The notes beneath the pieces were generated by a model that had not been told where the DNA came from, ran no database searches, and worked only from the letters and a program-made list of their open reading frames with translations. Made by a program: the position numbers and the translations under genes. From Trochalopteron elliotii (taxonomy: Eukaryota; Chordata; Aves; Passeriformes; Leiothrichidae): a stretch of DNA of 64,000 nucleotides. The DNA lies in NCBI GenBank assembly GCA_024734555.1, contig JANPWX010000358.1, positions 909,036 through 973,035 on the forward strand, written 5' to 3'. How positions within the stretch are numbered: position 1 is the first letter of the stretch; the number at the start of each line of letters is the position of its first letter. Shown one piece after another: positions 12,303-24,053 of the stretch.

Positions 12303-12840
12303 GGTCGATCAATGCAGCAAACAGCAGCTCAAAGGCATAAATGCAAAATGCATGGACAGTGAAGCAATCACAGACAGACAGGAACTCCCTTAGGGTTAAG
12401 TCATGGCAAAAAACCAAGGAAAAGTGCATGTAAAATACTGCCTAATTCCAATAACTGCATTTTCACCTAAGCAACCCAATCATCTTGTAGTACATCAGAC
12501 ATGTAGTAATAAAGACAACCTCTGACTTCAGAGGATTAGCAGAAAATTACCACAAGATGTCCAGGGAAAGCACAGTTTTGGAAGCTGCAGCAAAAATACA
12601 TGGAGGAAACAGTCTCTGTGATCTTCTTGAGCTGAGATCTGTGGAATAAACAGAGCCTGTGTCTTCCTTTATCTTTGCTCTAAGTGATGGGCCTTTTATT
12701 ACCACTGCATATAACAATCATCTCTTCCTTGATCAGAACAGTTAGTTAAGCTAAAGTTCACATCCCAAGGTTTAAATGCCATACATCAATCTGCCTTTGC
12801 ATCCCTGCAGCTAGAATAGCCCAAACCCTCACAGTTTCTC

Positions 12841-12935
12841 ATGCATTTATCCTTACAACACCCTTGTGGGATTAGGCAGTGCTGTCACATGTATGAAATA
12901 CATGGGAATTAGGGCAAGGAAGGTCATAAAACAGA
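12841..12935 (+). mobile_element. MIR-like fossil SINE (core/3' part)
   Basis: The order GCATTTATCCTTACAACAC, CCTTGTGGGATTAGGCA, a stretch corresponding to the 'ATTTTACAGATG' zone, then AGGGCAAGGAAGGTCATA matches the 3' half of MIR-type SINEs (ATTTAATCCTCACAACA..CCTGTGAGGTAGG..GGAAACTGAGGC..CAAGGTCA). It is highly diverged and lacks the tRNA-like head. The assignment rests on pattern recall, not alignment. Confidence 0.5.
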
Positions 12936-14423
12936 TTAACCCCAGGTCTCCCCAGGCCATCACCCATTACTGAACTGGGAGACTGTCTTCACATGCTGCC
13001 AGATTACACACAGCCTCTACTGCCTACATCTTTTGCTTTAGCCCTCCTTCTGTATCACAGGCTGCTGTCCCCACACTTTTATCATCTGTGATAAGACTAA
13101 AACTCAATTCTTTGCCAGAAAAGAGATTCACTAAAAGGCTGGCATCATTTCCCTCCACCCCCCTCACCCCCCATCTTGCTATGAAAATTTAAAATTGCAG
13201 AAGTGTTTTTTGCTTTCTACATCACACGCTGCTAAAGCTGCAGTAAACAAGCAGAATCATCAACCCAGTGAGTCGAGCAGTAAACTTGTTTATTTTATTG
13301 GACCCCCATGTTTGCCATTGAACTTATTTTCCTAACTTTAGCAGGGTAAATACCCTTTGGTCGAGTTGCCATCAGAGTCTTTATAAAGAAGCAAACCTTT
13401 CCTCTGTGTTGACAAAAGCCTCAGAGTGGCACACACGAAGGTTAGCAGGTGTTCATATTTAACTTGTCTTTGTGGTTTTTTTAAGCCTGAGATGCATATA
13501 GTGATTGAGAATTACTGTTTATTCATTTCTGTGTAATAGAAGAAGCAGCATTTCATCTGTCTCATCCATATTTAATAGCTCCAGGCACAAGAACCATGAA
13601 AGGTCTATTTTTCTCCCACTGGGGAAAATATTATTATTATTATTACTACTACCCTGACTATATCTATATTCTGAAATTATTCATCCCTGGCTTTCTATAT
13701 TATTTCCATGTTATCCGTGGGCCAGGTTCTTTCCTTGTACTTATCTGAGTTACTGTGTTGATGAAGCTATACTGATTTGTGCTATGCTGAGTCACATCAG
13801 CAAAGGACAGAGTCAATTCAAAGCTTTTCAAAGCTTCTTGGCAATACAAACCAGACTGAATTTTGCTGCCCTAAGGATGAGAAGGAACCCTTAGAAGGCT
13901 ACCCATTTGCTGCTCCTGCTTTTACCAGGAATGTTGTTTAGGGAGGTCCACTCCTCTCTGCCAGGTTGAGCTCCAGCATGTCCATTTTCACACTTACCCA
14001 TCTTGGCACACACACAGGGTGAAAAGTGGGGCCAGGGATGGTCTCTGCAGCTTTGCCTTATGTCACCCATCTCTAGAGAACACCTCTGCTCCCAAAATGG
14101 CCATTAAATATGAAGGATGGCACCTAATTCCCCCCAGCATAGTAGGGCAGCTCAGGGTCTATCCTGACAGCTCCAGTGCAGCCCAGGCTGTGCATTGCCC
14201 TATTTCATCCCAACTCCAAGACAGGATGCAACTCCAGTAAACTAGAGGCATCCCTCCAAGCATCATCCAATAAATCACAACAGCCTGGACTAATAAATGG
14301 TCCAGAGTGCCATTTATCCACTTAAGCAGGAACAGAGGAGATATAATCATGCAAGCCGTTTTTGCCCTTCCCAGTGATAGAAGAGGACTTCAACAAGCTC
14401 CAAGGAAACCTCTTCTTCCTCAC
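12936..14423. other. Unique sequence, possibly conserved non-coding patch
   Basis: Holds a C-rich run (about 13153-13172), an (ATT)n stretch near 13631-13646, and at 13265-13500 a smooth AT-rich segment with isolated CpGs and homeobox-like TTTATTTTATTGG and TAAATACC motifs. That segment has the look of a conserved non-coding element. No gene is seen; conservation cannot be judged from one sequence. Confidence 0.35.
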
Positions 14424-14520
14424 CTGACCCTGGACAGCCTCCAGCACACCTAGCAACCATGCAGTGCCAATTCCAACCACAGAAGCAGTTAAGACATGGA
14501 GTTTTTCCGGGTATTTGTTC
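14424..14520 (-). CDS. Exon-like segment, 97 bp, minus strand (tentative)
   Basis: On the minus strand ATTTTTCCCAG (acceptor) precedes, and TCAG|GTGAGGAAG (near-ideal donor) follows, a 97-bp open segment. It starts with one base of a split codon and ends in phase 0. The 32 full codons translate to a polar start (NKYPEKLHV) and then a hydrophobic run with small residues (LTASVVGIGTAWLLGVLEAV) that could be a membrane helix. Its 3' phase matches the candidate terminal exon at 2177-2329. No family is recognised. Donor-like sites are frequent, and this one was found by scanning for them, so chance is a serious alternative. Confidence 0.2.
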
Positions 14521-15039
14521 CTGGGAAAAATGTTCCCTGAGTGTACCATTAAAATGTTAATCATAAATCTGCTGAAGCCCTCTTCTCCAGGAGGTCACTT
14601 GTGCAAACACAGACAGTGTCAGCACTCCCTGGCACGTTACCACAAGTTGTTTACCCAACAAGAAACAAATTTCATTGATTCAACCCAGTCACATGCTGAA
14701 ACTCACAAGCAGGAACTGAGACAGGTCCCTCAGGAACAGCAGCTCTGCCAGGGAGCTGCAAACACATGGGCAGCTTCACACAGGGGCTTTGCCCTTCCTA
14801 GGGCAGGGCTGAGGAGTGCTGGTAGCACAAGGGTGTCACCAAAGCAGGGACCAGCAGGATGCTTGATGCATCCAGAATCACCTGTTTAGTCTTAACTCCA
14901 GTTCAGGAAAGGAAAAAACTCACCCAATATCCCCCACAATTTTTTTCAGCCTTATTTGACTAAAGAAGCTAAAAAAAAATCCCATGTTAAACACATTCAG
15001 GGACTGAAAGTTATGATGAAAGCAACAGCACTGCAGAGG

Positions 15040-15070
<31 letters not shown>

Positions 15071-15081
15071 TATATATATTT
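15040..15081. repeat. Compound microsatellite (TA)n(CA)n(TA)n
   Basis: A run of about five TA units is followed by about eleven CA units and about five more TA units (15041-15079), with a further short TTTACACACATA tail. It is a standard alternating purine-pyrimidine microsatellite. It could adopt Z-DNA or cruciform forms and is probably length-polymorphic. Confidence 0.95.
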
Positions 15082-17436
15082 ACACACATAAAAAGAGACA
15101 CTTCTTTTTTCCTATTACTTGTAATTTGGAGAGAATGAGGTTGGGGGTGGAACACTTGTTATCCCCTTTCCTCTGCATGTGTAGTTCTCATTAGGGCCAA
15201 TTAGGATGATAATCACATCTGGAAGGAGGCTACAAGCCAATCCATGTGATCAAAGCAGAAGTAAACACAACTCTAGGGAGCTTAGGGAGCATATGGTTTC
15301 CTCTCCCAAGTCCTCCAAGCTCGTATCTGGCTTGGTTCTACCTGAAAGCTCAGTCCTGTGCAACATTATTTGGGAGAGTATCCCACCTGGGAGGAGATGA
15401 GGTGGTACCATGGGTCTTCAAGGACCCACAAACCTGTCTCAGTGTGTAGGAGGAGAGAAATTAATTGCTCTTTCCAGTGTTTTTTCCATACCTAGCACAA
15501 GACATTACAATTTCTACATTAGGAATCAATATGTTGCTTGGGGTGAAGTTAAAGAGAAAATCCATCTGAGTTCAGTGAAAGCAGACCCTGCACTCAGCTC
15601 TCAAATGCCTTTTCCACCCTCCCTCCCCAGGGTGAAGTGGTGAATACAATTTTAATAGGAAAAGTCTGGGTGAGCTTTCTGCACACTGGTACTGCCTCTG
15701 TCACCCCCATCTCTAATATCTGCAATGCCTCCCCTATCCCAGCTGCCTCCCAGGTGACTCCATGCAATTACATTCCTAATTGTGCCACAGTGGTGCTCTC
15801 TGGGATGTTACACCGCTGTTTAATTTATAAATGTCAATTTGGAAGCACAATACAATGAGAAATTACCCACATCAGACACAGAGCAGTTCCCACTTATGAA
15901 TAGGTAAGAAGGCAACAAAAATAATTAAGTACTTAACAAAGAGAGAAGATGAGGGAATGCAGGCATCCCTTTAGTGCAGCCCTTCCAAATTTTACACGTG
16001 CTCAATTTTGAGCTGTTTAAATGGAAGGGCAGAGGTAGCCAAGTGCCAGGTTTAATATTGGACATGACATTGCACAGTCTGTGCCTGTTTGGGAATCTAT
16101 TTCATATTTAAATCTCAATTAAACAGTAGGACTGCCTTGACATTTAAAAGTCCAAACAAAACACTTCAAGCACAGCTCCACAAAATGCATCTGTAAAAGC
16201 ATCTTCTTATTCCATCGACCTGCTCATTCTTTGCATCCTGAATAACATCTTCAGGATGAGAAAAATAAAAGAAAATAAATAAATGTGTTGATTTTACCAC
16301 CATTCTCTTTGAATAGTCAGTCCAACTAAGCAAAAGTGCATTTGGTCCTTCTTGTATATCATCAGCAGAGCCTCTGCAGAGATATCTGAGCTTGTTTTGA
16401 ATTAGGAAAAAAAAATCTTTTGCAGGAGGAAAAATCACTTTATACCAAGTTCTGAATTACCAAAGATGCTGCCTTCAGACTATCTTGTCCTTCTATGCAG
16501 TTGATCCCAAGTGACATAAAACATGAGAAGAAGGCAGATGCCAGAACCAGCAGCCTGGGAAATGGGAAAGGAGGAGCTGCATGGACCATCCTTAGTTCAG
16601 GCCATGGACACAAATAAAGAAGATTTGCCCATGCCAGTCTGGCACAGGCAAAGTCATAGCACTGGCTGCAGCCAGAGCTGGGTCAAGGAACCACCTTTTC
16701 CTGGGCTGACACTGCTCCTCCTGCATCAACACTGAGACAACATGGAGAATAATGTGAAGAGCACCAGGGAAAAGCACCAGGCATGAGGCAGATTGCTTTA
16801 GATCCCAATATTTTCTCTAACTCCAGGATTATAAATATTACTGTAGCACAGACAACTTTCCACTCTCCTGGGCTGGGCACCCCACGCTGCCTGCACAGAC
16901 CCACCGTGTTCCACCAGGTGCTCCAGGGGGGCATTAACAAACAGCCCCACATTTAAACTTTCCTACTGTCTGCTTCTCAGTGGCATCACACCAAACGTGC
17001 TGGTGGCTGCCAGCCCAGCTCTGTGTGCCCAGCTCGAGGCTCCCGACGCCACAGCCAGGCTTGGAAACAGCCCCTTGAGAAGCTGTTGCTTGTCAGCCAC
17101 AAAAATCTCAGCCTGGGTTTCTCATCATTTAACTGCACAAGCACGACCATAAAGAACCTCACACTCTGCAGGTTTCCAGCCCTTCTTTTTTTCATGTTTA
17201 ACTCTAAATGCTACGTGCAATGAGCAACTCTGCAAAGGGGTTGTGCTCTTGCCTGAATGGAGATCATCCTGCACTGGCCCTGCAAGGGAGGCACTGTGAT
17301 GCTTACACACACACAGCCACAAAAGTTCAACTGAGCAAGAGAGATAAAGTGGCTTCAGTGCTTTCTCTTTTGTCTGCCTAATGTGGAAATTACAGACACC
17401 CTCAACCAACTGTCTGTGTGGAGGAAGAGAAGACCC
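15082..17436. other. Unique sequence, no firm feature
   Basis: No repeat family is recognised. On the minus strand at 16166-16240 a long T-rich tract ending CATCCTGAAG precedes about 27 open codons, but only a poor donor (CAG|GTCGAT) follows. The open frames at 16683-16952 and 17125-17673 (minus) have scattered cysteines and no motif. Confidence 0.4.
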
Positions 17437-17505
17437 ACCACACTGGGTCAGACCAAAGGGCAGTTCTAGCAAAATGCCTCCCAGCATGGAACAAACACCT
17501 GTATA
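17437..17505 (-). mobile_element. Old CR1/L3-like 3' tail, antisense
   Basis: The plus strand reads CACACTGGGTCAGACCAAAGG then CAGTTCTAGC and CCCAGCATGG. This is the reverse complement of the same kind of 3' terminus that ends the element at 12302 (TTGGTCTGACCCAGTA). Only about 70 bp are recognisable. It is therefore a heavily truncated copy in the opposite orientation. Confidence 0.55.
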
Positions 17506-20500
17506 AAAAGCATTAAAAAAAGAGAAAATATGGAGATATTCCCGATTCACTCTCTCAGTCTCACAGGAACAGCAGTTCAGAGGCTTCCTGGGTGCAAGGG
17601 TGCTCTGGGACCATTGTGTGCCCAGCCAGGCAACAGTCTCTTGCACACAGATGAGACATTTTCTCATACACACAACTTGGCAGGGGTTTCCATGTCCTGC
17701 CAGCTCTCAGACAAGCAACACACTGCAGCTCTGCAGGGAAAAGCCAAAGAAGTGCCTCAGCTGGTGCCAGCTGCATGCCATTGATGCTAATGGACTTGTT
17801 CTGCTTTATACCAGCTGATGATCTCCCTCTTTTCCTTTTCTGCCTTCTCAACAGATTTTCTGGTGCTCAGTATATAAAAATATCCATCAAAAAGGTGGAT
17901 CTAGTCCAGCAAGTGCTGTGACGCTGGTTTATGTCTGTTAAAGGAAGGTGTAAGAGCACTGCCATAGGGCTGTCACAGAGTACACCAGCCCTGGGAAAGC
18001 TTTGTGCTAACCCTTAATACTTAAATATTGGCTTATTCCTTCAAGATGGGGCTTTCTATCCTTTGAAATCCCTTGGGTTGTTCTCTTCCCTGCTAATGTA
18101 ATGCCTGACATTATGGCAGGAGAAAAAGTGTGGGACACGCTATAGCCCCTCACCCCCCTGAGCACACTGTCAGTCCCACTTAGGGACACTGCTTCTCCAA
18201 CCTGCTTTAAAGAAAGCACCTGCAATTATTCCCAGGAAAAAAAAAAGTTCATTTTAAATCGCTGATAACATCAGTAAGCTCCATTCCTGCCATGCTTTCT
18301 AACAAGTAAGTGACCTCAGTGAAAGATGAAGGGAAGATCTGAACTTGTTTGGAGACATGACTCCAAATTTCTGCTTCCATCAGTTCATTACTCAAGATGA
18401 CTTTAAGCCCCCGTGTGCCTCCTGCCCCCATTTCCAACTCCTGGAGTCATCACTGGGTGCAAACCATGTGAGGGTCTTCCCCAAACTGAAGTGCTGATGA
18501 CATCCCTAACTGGCAGGAGGATTTCAGCAGCACCATCACCCCCATGGCCAGTCATCACCTTGGTTGAGCCCATTTCAAGTCCTTCCAGGCTGTGTTGGTG
18601 TGCAAGCTGTGCTAAAATGCCCAGTGGAGAGCGTGTCCTCCACTCATAGAGTGAGCCACAGAAACACTGTCACAGAAAAGCAGTTTTCTCATTCCCTTAT
18701 GACCAGGGAAGCCAGCTCCAGTCCCCAGCTCTGATGCAAAACGTCAGCAGGAGAGCTATTAAGTATTTAGGGTGGGAAGCTCCAGCATCAACCAAAAATA
18801 TTTCCATGTTGACAGGACTTACAGGATCAGTCAGTACCTGAGAGCTCTATGAACCTTCCCTGGAGAGCAACACAACACAGAGCCAAAGGGTTTTCCCTGA
18901 ATATAAGATTCAGAGCAAAGTTCCTACTTTTGTCAGCTGGTGGGTTCAAGTTCCCACACTGATCCATGCTTGGCAAGAGAAGGGAAAAAGCTCCTTATAT
19001 TTTCCACCCTCTTTCTCTGTGTGATTAGAGATGGGCCCAGGAGACACAGATTTGCTGGTAAAAACCTCCCCTTTGATCAGTTTAGTGAATTCTGAGAATC
19101 TGCAGTTAAAACCTCTAAGTCCGGTACATCCCAATTAGAGATAATCCTAAAATATAAGGTTTGCATGAAGATGGGAGCTTTTTCTGGTGCCTGGGAGGAA
19201 AAAAGGGGGAGTTTCTTGTTTTATTACCGATGCGTATCCTGTCATATTTCATAGCAACAACTGAGGTTATGTGCTGTTTGCCCTTCCCTTATTTTATGAA
19301 GAAGAAAGTAGAAAGGACACATTTAGAACAGAAAAGAAACCCAAGTAGAACATGGGTCAAATGAAGTTTGGTGCCTATTTTTCCCACAGGAAAATTTGCC
19401 AAAGAAAAATAAAAGTAAATCCAAGAGGCAAGTACAATGCTCTATATGATGGAATTCTTTTCCAGCTACTTTCAAGGCATAATTTCATCATGCAAAATGA
19501 GAAGGAGAGATACTATGCCTCTCTTTGCTCCATAAGTCTGTCACTGAAGAAATTTTCAGCTGGTTTATTCATTTTCAGGCTCTCTGCCCTGATCTTTCTT
19601 TCCCCATTTTACTACCTGTGTTGAGGCTGCAGTGCCACTCACTCACTGCCAAGCTGCAAAGTTGACTCACTACAGCTCCTTTTTTATTTCTCACTGGTCT
19701 CATTGAATTATTGAAAAGGGTACTGTCAAGTTGAAAAGAATGTATCTTCAAAAATAAAATAAATTTTCTTTCCTGAGTTCCAAATGGCACCTTAAACCAT
19801 ATATTTAAGGACAAAAAAAAAGAGTAAGAATTTGCAGGGGACTCATTTTCTTAACATTAATAATGCCCTTGGTTTTCTTTTTGCACATTTCAGACCAGAC
19901 AACCTAAGTTCACCATCAATTTCTAGACAACTTCACTCTCTGCTTCTCCTATACTTGCAGTAATGATATTGCCAAGTGTCTTAAGTTTGTCCTCAGCCTT
20001 TGGGTACTTGTGGGTATTTTGTAAAGTCTGAGTTTGTAAAGACATGAGTAATGCTGTGCCTCAACTCTCATTTTCATTTTGTTTTATTTTGGTGTCTGTT
20101 AGCCTTCAGGCTTACAGGGAACAGTTTGGCTGCATGGCTCAAGTACACCCTAAAGGCTCGAAACCAAGAACCCAACTGAAATTTTTATATAATCTCATTA
20201 TTTTTAGAGAGATTTTTATGATTCCAGGAAGACTGGATAATTTCTTGGGTTTTTAACTCTGAGACTCGGCTTCTCTACAGTTTTAGATTTAGCATCTGAA
20301 TTTCTTTTATGCTGCAGGTCCTTATAACCAACATGTAAGTACAAAATGTCCAGAGCTCAAGACCTGTTTCTTTTTCCTTCCCTTTTCACTTGGGAGCCCA
20401 ACATCTCCCTGGCTGATGGGAAACCAGAGCACTGCAGATGATGCTGATGAAATCCCTCTACTCTTCTATTCCTACTGAACACAACCTTAGCCTAAGTGTG

Positions 20501-23500
20501 CCCATAACCAGAGCCAGACACCTTCTAGAAACACTATTACATCCGAGAAAAAAATAGGCAAAATCCACATTGTTTGTTGGGCCATAATTTCTCAGTAATT
20601 AGACTGGTATAAAATGAGCAAAACCACAGTGCTGCTATTCAATCCTTAATCAGTATTTGAAGAGTGTGCTGAAATTCTGGGTATATAGAATAAAGGTGTG
20701 AGTTTGTGACAAGCATTGAACACACTGGTGACAACATAAATATGCTGGGCATTAGCAAAAAGACATTCATAAAGCTAACATGAACTGGTCAGGAATCTTT
20801 ATGTAAAACTCTTACAAGAAACTGTGCAGTTAAAATACAGAACCTGAGATTAATTGAAACTAAAAAAAAAACAAACTCCTTCCCCCCATCCCCCCACCCT
20901 GGAGTCCACACTTCTTCCCTTGTTAGAAGTTCTTTTGGAACCTTGTTATAAAATCCAGCAGTGCATCATCTCTCCAACAAAGACTTTTCTCACAAGACTC
21001 CAGGAATAATAATAAAAAAAAATACAGTTCAATCAACCTATCTCTAGGGTATATTTACACAAAGGTTTTTATTGCCTTTCAACTTGATATATTGTTTTCA
21101 ATACCTAACTGAAAGGTAAAGGTATTAAAATATACATTGCAGTGCAGTTTATTCCAGAAGAGCATCCTGAGCAATGCCCATGAAGACATCCAATTACTGC
21201 TTGTTCCAAACCTGACCCCAGCTGTGTAACCAGGGCTAAAATTTCAGACATGCAGCACAGGAAGTCATTTCTTCATTTTCACTGCAAACCTGATGCAGGA
21301 GAGAACACTTCAAAAATCCTTTGGTTTACTCTGATTTGAGAAACTTGGGGCCACACTCATTAAATCACGTATGTGATTTGTGGCTATGTGATATGTATGA
21401 AGGTGATTGCTGGTAGAAAAGAAATAAACTTCACTGTTTTCAACAGGTGTGGGTTGAGGGCTGTGTTTCCCTGGGCCAGACTGCATGTCACATCTTTTGA
21501 GAATTATACAGATACAGTAAAAGCCTTTGAAGATCTCCTTTGACCTACTAATAGCAGAGGCTTTAAAGGAAAAAAAACCTATTCTATTAAAGATTTTAAT
21601 TTCAAATTTTGATTTAAAAATCAAGTGAGAATTGACTGAATAAATCAGTGGGAACCTGAGGCTGGCTTTACCATGTTCACCTCCATGAGTGGAGACGTAA
21701 CTCCACCAAGGCTGTCCCAGAAAATTCAACACAGGTTCTGCCATGGCAACACACCTTCACTGGGCATTGCTCATACTTGGAGAGCTCACCCAAAACCAGA
21801 GCTCAAGCATGTCAGGCCTCCCACAAACACACAGTTTCTCCATGAGATGTTTAAAATCTCAACAGTACAACAAAAAGGGTGAAGATACACAGTGAGATTG
21901 TTTCACTCAGGATGTGGCTCACAGGGCAAACTCCAGATGTGGCTGCTACTGAATTAAGACAATTAATCCCTGGAATGAACGTGAGGTGATTGCTGGGTCT
22001 GGGAGATGTCTGCTTCTCTGAATCAGCAGGTAGCAGCCCTCCAGAAAGGCCCCAGAAAATGCATCTCTCCTCTTGGGTGCACAGACTAGACTGGCATGGA
22101 CAGAGTCATCTTTCCCTCAAGAATCGTAAAGGCCACGTGGTTAAAACATCAATTCAATTTCATTTTTCACACAGTTGCTATATCTCGTTAATATATGTGT
22201 TAATATGCACTTGGTCCACTTGATGCCATCACTGATTGCAATTAGATGTTCCTAATCCAAACTTCAGCATGACACAAATAGTACTATTTGTAAAAAAAAT
22301 GCCCTCTCAAAAATGAATTTACATCTCTTCTTGTACTCTCTCCCTTCATAATTCTCCACAGCCTGTTGCCAGCTCTCATTATGTCTGGTCCTCTCATTTT
22401 AATTGCATCCACTGTACAATAAGGGCCTTTCTAATTGGTTTTTCTGTAGAGCAGAACTCACAAATGACAAAGAAATACGTGCAAACATTAAATATTTTTA
22501 AAATGGGTAGACATCCAAAATAAAATGATACTTTAGAGAACAACTGGCTACCAACTGGATAAATCCTGTCACTGTTCAAGTTAATAAAACAAATTTCTTG
22601 ACAGGTGTCAGGCAATTTTTAGCAAAGTTACAAGGGTGCCACTACAGCTAATGTTATTAAAAGCTTTGATTAGTTATAAGAACAGACTCATAGGTCTAAA
22701 TCAAAGCTGCTCACTGAAGCTGGGGAGATAATTGATATTTACGAACAGAAAAACAATCTTGAACTCCAAGAAAACTCTACATAAGGAAGAGGACACATGC
22801 ACTAGAAAGTAAGATAATACACATGACTTTTTACATGCTTTCTGGTCCATCTTAAGCTGTGACCTATCTGAGCAGAGACCTTTGGTGTGTGCTCAGGCTG
22901 CAAAGAGATGGCAGGATTACTGCTCACCCGGGTGACAGCAGCTGGTGTGAGCATGCAGTCCTGCCTTATTGCACTTGGGGCACAAATCACATCTGCTTTA
23001 ATGCATTTACTCTGGACGAGGAGCTGTGTTTTCTGGGTGCTGTGGCAGCAGAAATAACATGGCACATAATGACAGAAAACAATAACAATAAAGAAACACA
23101 TATGAAATGGGCACCTACTGAACCACTGGCAGTGCACAGGACACTGTGCAGCATTTCAATGAGGCTGATCCTCACTGCTTTATTTATGAGTAAACATTAT
23201 TTCTTCCTATGCAGACATTTGCATTTCACCCCTTGGAGAACCTCCTTGAAACACAGAAACTCAGTCTTGTTCCCCACCCTTCCTAGGAACAACCCCTGCT
23301 GTGAATGTGCACAGTGGCTAAAAACTCAAACCTGCTACAGGGCATGCCCTGGCCCAAGGCTGGTGCTCAAGGGGATTTTCCTTGTTCAGCTGCTGGCCCA
23401 TCCTCCCCTGCCACACAGCCTGCACTTTGGAGCAAAGAAAGCAAACCCATAAGCAAAGAAGGCAAACCCACAAAGAGGAAGGAGTTACACTGGCTTGCAT

Positions 23501-23629
23501 TCTCAGAAATATGAGTCCTCCTGTGGAGCTGACAATCCCTCCAAGAGCCATTTCCCAGAGCACAGCCACGGTGACCCTCCTATGGGGAGAGCTGCAAAAC
23601 AGGGCAACATTTGAGTTTGGAAAAGGGAA
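17506..23629. other. Long unique stretch, no firm feature
   Basis: About 6 kb without a recognisable gene or repeat. Notable composition: A-runs near 18240 and 19810, a C-rich patch at 20880-20900, and AT-rich homeobox-like sequence at 22140-22260 (TAATATATGTGTTAATATGC, later GCAATTAGATG). Plus-strand open frame 22859-23452 (197 codons) and the frames overlapping 19352-19624 show no motif. Likely intronic or intergenic. Confidence 0.4.
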
Positions 23630-24053
23630 ATGGAGCTGGGCAAGAGTCTGGAGCACAAGTCCTGTGAGGAGCAGCTGAGGGAGCTGGGTTTGTTTATCCT
23701 GCAGAAAAGGAGGCTCAGGGGTGACTTCATTGCTCCCTACAACTCCCTGACAGGAGGGTGCAGCCAGCTGGGGGTCAGGCTCTGCTCCCAGGCAACCAGC
23801 CACAGGATGAGAGGACATGGCCTCAAGCTGTGCCAGGGAAGGTTTAGGCTGGTTATGAGGAAGAATTTGTTCACAAAAATTCCAGACCTTGGAACAGGCT
23901 ACCCAGGGAGGTGGTGGAGTGACCATCCCTGGAGGTGTTTAAGGAAAGCCTGGACGTGGCACTCAGTGCCATGGTCTGGTTGACAAGGTGATGATCAGAC
24001 TTGATGGTCTCAGAGCTCTATTCCAACCTGATTGATTCTGTCATTCTGTGATG
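23630..24053 (+). mobile_element. CR1 LINE 3' end (younger copy)
   Basis: A 5'-truncated CR1 covers the end of ORF2 and the 3'UTR on the plus strand. Recognisable blocks in order are GAGGAGCAGCTGAGGGAGCT, CTGCAGAAAAGGAGGCTCAG, GGGTGACTTCATTGCTCCC, TATGAGGAAGAATTTGTTC, GGAGGTGTTTAAGGAAAGCC, GACTTGATGGTCTCAGAG and TTCCAACCTGATTGATTCTG. It ends in the short direct repeat ATTCTGTCATTCTGTGAT, the expected 3' terminus. It has few substitutions relative to the other CR1 pieces, so it is the youngest CR1 in the window. The minus-strand open frame over it (23318-23926) is a shadow. Only the 3' portion is present, so it is inactive. Confidence 0.93.

Noticed and set aside
16166..16260. Minus-strand acceptor with a long T-rich tract followed by open codons
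   Set aside because: Only a weak donor (CAG|GTCGAT) is available, and no stop-plus-polyadenylation arrangement supports a terminal exon.
17125..17673. 182-codon minus-strand open frame
   Set aside because: Overlaps an antisense CR1 tail, has no motif and is unlikely amino-acid sequence for a folded protein.
18816..18860. Minus-strand segment between a good acceptor and GTAAGTCC donor
   Set aside because: All three frames contain stops, so it cannot be a coding exon.
22859..23452. 197-codon plus-strand open frame
   Set aside because: No domain motif, repeat-like composition in its 3' half next to a CR1, no splice or promoter context, and an overlapping antisense frame. Best explained as chance.
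23318..23926. 202-codon minus-strand open frame
   Set aside because: It lies mostly antisense to the CR1 at 23630-24053; CR1 3' ends routinely give such shadow frames.
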